A stretch of DNA of 50,842 nucleotides from a virus, in IMG/VR virus record IMGVR_UViG_3300036770_007509, positions 1 to 50,842 of that record; one strand, given 5' to 3'. A model generated the notes under the pieces. It was given only the letters and a program-made list of their open reading frames with translations. It was not told where the DNA came from and searched no databases. This document shows, piece after piece, positions 47,113 through 50,842 of this stretch. The position numbers were made by a program, and so were the translations under genes. Position 1 is the first letter of the stretch, and every line of letters starts with the position of its first letter.

Positions 47113-48036
47113 ATGTTCAAACAAATTGTTTTATCTATTTTATTATCTGTAGCTTGTTACTCAGCAGCAGCCACAGACTTGATCCGTATGATTGTGCCTA
47201 CTCCTCCTGGAGGGGCAACTGACATCTTGGCCAAGGCTTGGTCTGAACAACTTAATCAAGTCTTGCACAAAGACAAAATCAAAATTGTTTTAGAACACAG
47301 GCCAGGTGCCGGTGGGGCAGTGGCTGCTCGACATGTGGCCGACAGCGATCCTGATCAACTAGTTTTGCTCCTGACAAGTAATTCTATAGTTATCAATAGT
47401 GTGGTTACTAAACCTGGTTGGGTCTTGCATCGTGATTTAACTGCGATTGGTTATGCCGGAACAACTCCAATGCTGGTTATCACAGGAATAAACAACAATA
47501 ATGTATTTGGTTACAAGGACATCTTGGATAAATCTAAAAAACTCACAATGGCTCATTCTGGAGCCGGGTCTGGCAACTGGTTGGCTGCTGTTTCACTAAG
47601 GGAAAAAACAAAAGCCGCATACAACCTGATCGGATACAAAGGAAATGCCCCAGCATTGATTGATGTGATGGGCAATCATGTTGACATGAGCGTAGATTTT
47701 TATACCACTAGTTTTGATTTGATAAAAAGCAGTAAAATCCGACCTGTATTAACGTTGACTGATCAAAGACTGGATAATTTGCCTGATGTGCCTGCTTATG
47801 GTGAACTAGGTCTTGGTCCTTTTCCTACTCCCATATGGTGGGGTATATTTTCCAACAATGGCAAAAAACACAGACACTTAGAAAAAATTTATCAAGCGAT
47901 TAATGTTAGTTATGACAACCCCGAGTTCTTGTTGACTCTAAGTGACCGTGGATTCCAACTACGGAAAAAAGATTTCAGATCCTATGTAGATAAACAGATT
48001 AAAATCTTACAGGGCATGGGATTACAACATGAATAG
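47113..48036 (+). CDS. tctC: Tripartite tricarboxylate transporter substrate-binding protein TctC
   Basis: A 307-residue Bug/TctC family protein. A Sec signal peptide (MFKQIVLSILLSVACYSAAA) precedes TDLIRMIVPTPPGGATDILA. KIVLEHRPGAGGAVAARHVA and NLPDVPAYGELGLG are family blocks. It binds a carboxylic acid in the periplasm and delivers it to TctA/B. Preceded by AAGGGGAA. The gene is AT-rich and follows the PP-loop gene by nine bases. It pairs with TctA at 37759. Confidence 0.93.
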   Translation: MFKQIVLSILLSVACYSAAATDLIRMIVPTPPGGATDILAKAWSEQLNQVLHKDKIKIVLEHRPGAGGAVAARHVADSDPDQLVLLLTSNSIVINSVVTKPGWVLHRDLTAIGYAGTTPMLVITGINNNNVFGYKDILDKSKKLTMAHSGAGSGNWLAAVSLREKTKAAYNLIGYKGNAPALIDVMGNHVDMSVDFYTTSFDLIKSSKIRPVLTLTDQRLDNLPDVPAYGELGLGPFPTPIWWGIFSNNGKKHRHLEKIYQAINVSYDNPEFLLTLSDRGFQLRKKDFRSYVDKQIKILQGMGLQHE

Positions 48037-48039
48037 ATA

Positions 48040-48083
48040 CCTTGTGGATTTATAATGCACAAGGATTCTTGTATAACACAAGG
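48040..48083 (+). other. Inverted repeats after tctC
   Basis: CCTTGTG (48040-48046) can pair with CACAAGG at 48058-48064 or with CACAAGG at 48077-48083. No T-run follows, so this is not a standard terminator; it may protect mRNA ends or switch between two folds. Confidence 0.4.
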
Positions 48084-48094
48084 TTCCTGCTTGG

Positions 48095-48123
48095 TTGACC
48101 ACTAACTCCTTTTCAGCTATAGT
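48095..48123 (+). promoter_or_regulatory. Sigma70-type promoter for the second tRNA locus
   Basis: TTGACC (48095-48100), 17 bases, TATAGT (48118-48123), 14 bases before the tRNA. Shares the GGTTGACCAC -35 with 50456. Confidence 0.75.
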
Positions 48124-48137
48124 AGTCATATGACAGT

Positions 48138-48211
48138 CGCGGGATGTTGAAATGGCATCATGTAGGTCTCATAAGCCTTCGTTCCTGGTTCGAATCCAGG
48201 TCCCGCTACCA
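48138..48211 (+). tRNA. Initiator-like tRNA-Met (anticodon CAT) with C1-U72 mismatch
   Basis: Acceptor strands CGCGGGA and TCCCGCT pair at six of seven positions; the first is a C-T (C1-U72) mismatch. Initiator tRNAs are marked by an unpaired 1-72 (C1-A72 in E. coli), which is needed for formylation. Anticodon arm TAGGT-CTCATAA-GCCTT, T-arm CCTGG-TTCGAAT-CCAGG, encoded CCA. The three G-C pairs of the initiator anticodon stem are only partly present, so initiator identity is likely but not certain. Confidence 0.85.
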
Positions 48212-48318
48212 AACCCGCCAGGGTAACGTCTGGCTAGTCTGACCCGGACGAAGGAGAAATGAGTTCGTCACTCATGGGTGGTTCCCCCGCGGATAAGCGG
48301 GCACGGAAACGTGGGTTT
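48211..48318 (+). ncRNA. Putative four-way-junction RNA after the initiator-like tRNA
   Basis: AAACCC (48211-48216) pairs with GGGTTT (48313-48318), enclosing three hairpins: GCCAG/CTGGC (48217-48234), ATGAGT/ACTCAT (48259-48274) and CCCGC/GCGGG (48286-48301). No ORF fits. The first base is the last A of the tRNA CCA. From 48319 to 48454 nothing gene-like was found except the leader of the next gene. Confidence 0.5.
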
Positions 48319-48454
48319 AACCTAACCGGCGCTGGCGATGCGATAATCCTCCCTGGTCGGGAAGCGGGTGGAGGGCGTGTGTGATGGAACTGGGACTACC
48401 TGGTTCTTGATGCGCTACAATTACCGCCGCAGGGAGGAAGCACCCTATATACAC

Positions 48455-48991
48455 ATGAGCAAAGACCACAACATACCCACCAGCCCAGACCGTCACACAT
48501 TTCAAGCGGAACGGTATCTCCAACGACGGCATGAAAGCAACGAACCCGTGGACAATGAGTTTATGAGTCTCATGGCAGAGATCCGCGACAGCCACCGACA
48601 CAGATTTGATGATCCGGCCCGCCGTGAAAACAACATGGAGTGGGATCTTGTGAATGCGGACTGGCTGATCGCCAAGGTGCGCGCGAGCGATCGCTATGCT
48701 CAGAATCTCTATGCGGCCATGTGCAACCGGGAATTCATACGCAACGAAGTCTGGCAACAGCTCCAGGGCGAGCCCCGGTGGCGATGCTCGTGGCGCTATG
48801 CCGGCGGCATCATTGCAGACCTGCGCGAACAAGGTGACTACATAGACTGGTACTGCTCGGGCATACGCGGCGATGAGCCCGATGTGTCCAAGCCGCTCGA
48901 GCACGGTTACGTGAGCGAAAGTGTAATCACTGAAGAGATCCGTGAGGACCTATTTAGGTTGGGCTGGGTGGTGATAGATGACGATCAGTGA
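48455..48991 (+). CDS. Conserved T4-like phage protein, unknown function
   Basis: A 178-residue protein (MSKDHNIPTSPDRHTFQAER...). The block DNEFMSLMAEIRDSHRHRFD and DWYCSGIRG are hallmarks of a protein widespread in marine T4-like phages. A conserved SWRYAGGIIADLREQGDYID stretch suggests an alpha-beta fold; no catalytic motif is known. ATG at 48455 has no close Shine-Dalgarno (AGGGAGG is 17 bases upstream). Overlaps the next gene. Confidence 0.75.
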   Translation: MSKDHNIPTSPDRHTFQAERYLQRRHESNEPVDNEFMSLMAEIRDSHRHRFDDPARRENNMEWDLVNADWLIAKVRASDRYAQNLYAAMCNREFIRNEVWQQLQGEPRWRCSWRYAGGIIADLREQGDYIDWYCSGIRGDEPDVSKPLEHGYVSESVITEEIREDLFRLGWVVIDDDQ

Positions 48992-49382
48992 CGACGAACT
49001 CATAGAACATCTACGCGGCATACGCAAGGTAGTGATCAACGCCTGCCATGGTGGATTCAGCCTCAGCCACGAAGCCATACTGCTGTATCACCGCTACACC
49101 GGCACCCCGATATACTGGCGCGATCTCGAACCCAAGTCCAGTTGGAGTCCGCGCATGTACTATCTCGATGCCGAATGCACTGACTCACACTCGTGGAGTG
49201 AAACTGACCTCCTGCGTGATGATCCGGTGCTGGTACGAGTGATAGAAGAACTGGGCGGCGAAGAGGCCGGTGGGTCAGCAGCGGTGTTGAAAGTGGTGCG
49301 CGTGCCGGCAGACGTGAATTGGTGCATAAAAGAATACGACGGCCAGGAGTGGGTGGCCGAACAACACAGGACTTGGTCATGA
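48978..49382 (+). CDS. Conserved phage protein, unknown function
   Basis: A 134-residue protein. KVVINACHGGFSLSHEAIL and the end WCIKEYDGQEWVAEQHRTW are well conserved in related phages, where it follows the previous gene in the same order. Its residues suggest a small alpha-beta protein; no known activity. Overlaps its neighbours by 14 and 4 bases, so one operon. Confidence 0.72.
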   Translation: MTISDDELIEHLRGIRKVVINACHGGFSLSHEAILLYHRYTGTPIYWRDLEPKSSWSPRMYYLDAECTDSHSWSETDLLRDDPVLVRVIEELGGEEAGGSAAVLKVVRVPADVNWCIKEYDGQEWVAEQHRTWS

Positions 49383-50218
49383 TCAAAAAGCTATTATGGT
49401 GTTTGTGTTTTATCAGTGTGTCGGCGCAGGCCAACCGGGCACCCAGCACTGTGATCTACGATGTCAAGAACGACACAGTGATACAAGGCAACAATCTCAA
49501 TGTAACACGACCCATTGCCAGTCTCACCAAGATCATGACCGCATTGGTGGCCATACAACACGATGCCAATCTAGATCGTGCTGTGCGAGTGCCCAGCCAC
49601 AGTCGACTGCCAGCCGGCACAGTCACACGGCGTGATTTGTTTTCTGCCATGTTGGTCCGGAGCGATAACGCCGCAGCCACGGCCTTGGCCGCAGACTTTC
49701 CCGGCGGTGTCGACGAGTTTGTGAAAGCCATGAATCGCCGAGCCCGTGAACTAGGCATGACCAGTACCAGATTCATGGATGCTTCTGGATTGAGCGCTGG
49801 TAACATGGCCACGGTGAGCGACGTCATCATCATGCTGTTGAGAGCCAGTCGTGAACCGGACATCGCCAAACTTTCCATCTTGCCTCGGCTGGAGTATCAA
49901 AGGAAAAATTACACGGTGGTGTTGGAAAACACCAATCGGTTTCTTTTGGCCGACCATGATCAGATACGCTTGAGCAAGACCGGATATACTCGATCAGCTG
50001 GATGGAGCGTGGGCATGGTGCTACAACATCACGAGCGTAGATTCGTGGTGGTGATACTGGGTGCTGCTACCAAGGAAGAAAGATACCGTCTGGCCACTCA
50101 GTTGACCACAAAACAGCTGGCGTTGATAGACATGGTGACCAACACCATGCCTGAATTGAGTGTATGGCGTCGAGCTGTGGATTCGATCATAAATGTCCGA
50201 CGAGAGGACCTGCCTTGA
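49379..50218 (+). CDS. D-alanyl-D-alanine carboxypeptidase-like protein (S11 family)
   Basis: A 279-residue penicillin-binding-protein-like peptidase. A signal peptide (LLWCLCFISVSAQA) is followed by IASLTKIMTALVA (SxxK), VRSDNAAATALA (SxN) and LSKTGYT (KTG), the complete S11 active site. Such enzymes trim or cut peptidoglycan stem peptides (PBP5/PbpG-like). It may weaken or remodel the wall for lysis or superinfection exclusion. ATG at 49379 overlaps the previous gene. Unusual in phages. Confidence 0.88.
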   Translation: MIKKLLWCLCFISVSAQANRAPSTVIYDVKNDTVIQGNNLNVTRPIASLTKIMTALVAIQHDANLDRAVRVPSHSRLPAGTVTRRDLFSAMLVRSDNAAATALAADFPGGVDEFVKAMNRRARELGMTSTRFMDASGLSAGNMATVSDVIIMLLRASREPDIAKLSILPRLEYQRKNYTVVLENTNRFLLADHDQIRLSKTGYTRSAGWSVGMVLQHHERRFVVVILGAATKEERYRLATQLTTKQLALIDMVTNTMPELSVWRRAVDSIINVRREDLP

Positions 50219-50439
50219 TGTCAGAACTGGATCGAGTGCTGGAGCGATGGAACATGATCGCGGAACTCAGTGACCTGGTGCGACCCACTGACACCGGCCA
50301 TATCCGCACTGCCATCAATGTCATGATGGACGTGACACGCGAGCACGAGCAACGACTCAGCGGCCAGCATCAGGTGGCCTTGGAACTGATACGGCCGGAT
50401 CGCTGGCAACAGGACTGGCTGAAATCAACCAAGTTCTAA
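50218..50439 (+). CDS. Small helical protein, unknown function
   Basis: A 73-residue helical protein (MSELDRVLERWNMIAELSDL...WQQDWLKSTKF). The ATG overlaps the carboxypeptidase TGA by one base (TGATG), so it is coupled to it. No homologue recognised. Confidence 0.6.
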   Translation: MSELDRVLERWNMIAELSDLVRPTDTGHIRTAINVMMDVTREHEQRLSGQHQVALELIRPDRWQQDWLKSTKF

Positions 50440-50455
50440 GCTCGACTGTTTCAGG

Positions 50456-50484
50456 TTGACCACCAATCAGTTCTGCGGCATAAT
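50456..50484 (+). promoter_or_regulatory. Sigma70-type promoter
   Basis: TTGACC (50456-50461), 17 bases, CATAAT (50479-50484), leading to AAAGGA and the ATG at 50517. Confidence 0.72.
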
Positions 50485-50516
50485 AGCAACATCAACTCTC
50501 AATGAAAGGAATAAGC

Positions 50517-50741
50517 ATGACTTTACGACAACGTGCTCTTCTCAACACTGTTAAGACTGTTTTGGGTGTCACTGTCATAGGTTTCCTAGGCGGTTTCATC
50601 AGCACATTCATGACCCAGATTCAATTCTTGGCTCTGTTCACCGCGATTTTATTTGGGTTTTTTTGCTACATCGTGTACACATGGAATGTCACCAGCCTGG
50701 AAATGGACGAGCGTATTGAATCACGACGCCGGGAGCAATAA
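50517..50741 (+). CDS. Small two-helix membrane protein
   Basis: A 74-residue protein with two hydrophobic segments (TVLGVTVIGFLGGFISTF and LALFTAILFGFFCYIVY) and a charged C-terminus. AAAGGA seven bases before the ATG. Possible holin or inhibitor-like membrane protein; with the carboxypeptidase nearby a lysis-related role is possible but unproven. Confidence 0.6.
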   Translation: MTLRQRALLNTVKTVLGVTVIGFLGGFISTFMTQIQFLALFTAILFGFFCYIVYTWNVTSLEMDERIESRRREQ

Positions 50742-50842
50742 ATGGCCACAGCTGACGAAAAGCAAGAGTTAGTAGACGCACTCAAATTCACACCGCGCGA
50801 TGTTCGCATCCAGGTCTGGGGCTACGGTGGTGAAATCGTGAT
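50742..50842 (+). CDS. N-terminal fragment of an unidentified protein (cut by window end)
   Basis: ATG at 50742 follows the previous stop directly. The first 33 residues (MATADEKQELVDALKFTPRD, then IQVWGYGGEIV) run off the window. The QVWGYGGE motif looks conserved but cannot be assigned on this length. Confidence 0.5.
   Translation, partial: MATADEKQELVDALKFTPRDVRIQVWGYGGEIV

Noticed and set aside
1-50842. CRISPR array, integrase, transposase or rRNA
   Set aside because: No spaced direct repeats, recombinase motifs or rRNA-like sequences were found by reading; the content is that of a lytic phage.

Overview
This window is a densely coded stretch of a large lytic tailed-phage genome of the T4-like (myovirus) type. 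The diagnostic genes are a family B DNA polymerase with proofreading domain (gp43-like), a gp45-like sliding clamp, a DsbA-like small DNA-binding protein and a T4 RNase H-like 5'-3' exonuclease. There is also a tRNA array and AT-rich late-promoter-like boxes (TATAAATA and one-base variants). All genes but one (1599-2123) read on the + strand, often with ATGA-type overlaps. No integrase, rRNA or CRISPR array is visible. Sigma70-type promoters (TTGACC/TTGACA, 17-bp spacer, TATACT-like -10) are numerous. The TctA/TctC genes and a lipoprotein with an ALPALLAACGGG lipobox hint at a proteobacterial host, perhaps a freshwater Burkholderiales-like bacterium; this is inference only.

Layout. 1-6.2 kb: small basic proteins with a recurring MRxxEF N-terminus that resembles the T4 capsid-targeting peptide, a Dps-like ferritin, an 825-residue coiled-coil protein, an SGNH hydrolase and two 2OG-Fe(II) oxygenase-like genes. 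6.2-13.8 kb: sulfotransferase-like genes and the replication block (DsbA-like, DNA polymerase, methyltransferase-like, clamp). 13.7-19 kb: DpdA, a DNA 7-deazaguanine transglycosylase, with two radical SAM proteins and small genes typical of marine and freshwater T4-like phages. 19-31 kb: nucleotide-sugar and glycan genes (GalE-, RmlB-, DegT-, C-methyltransferase-, cupin- and glycosyltransferase-like) interleaved with folE, queD, a HIT hydrolase and an FG-GAP lipoprotein. 31-37 kb: MazG, a DNA glycosylase-like gene, queE, nadE, the exonuclease and conserved small genes.

37-50.8 kb is an accessory region. It holds a GIY-YIG protein, TctA, about 18 tRNA genes including two degenerate ones, an HNH endonuclease and an oxygenase gene sitting between tRNA remnants. 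It also has three non-coding stretches rich in inverted repeats, an attenuator-like leader, a PP-loop ATPase, TctC, a second tRNA locus with an initiator-like tRNA, and a D-Ala-D-Ala carboxypeptidase-like protein.

How the parts fit: FolE, QueD and QueE should make 7-carboxy-7-deazaguanine, with the host (QueC) completing preQ0, and DpdA should insert it into phage DNA to protect against restriction. NadE, MazG, the phosphoribosyltransferase and the HIT protein would adjust nucleotide and NAD pools. The sugar genes, glycosyltransferases and sulfotransferases probably decorate phage or host surfaces. TctA plus TctC would alter uptake of carboxylic acids by the infected cell. The most novel-looking items are the structured RNAs that abut tRNAs, the A54/U58 T-loop swap shared by three tRNAs, the initiator-like tRNA, and the transporter/PP-loop cassette.
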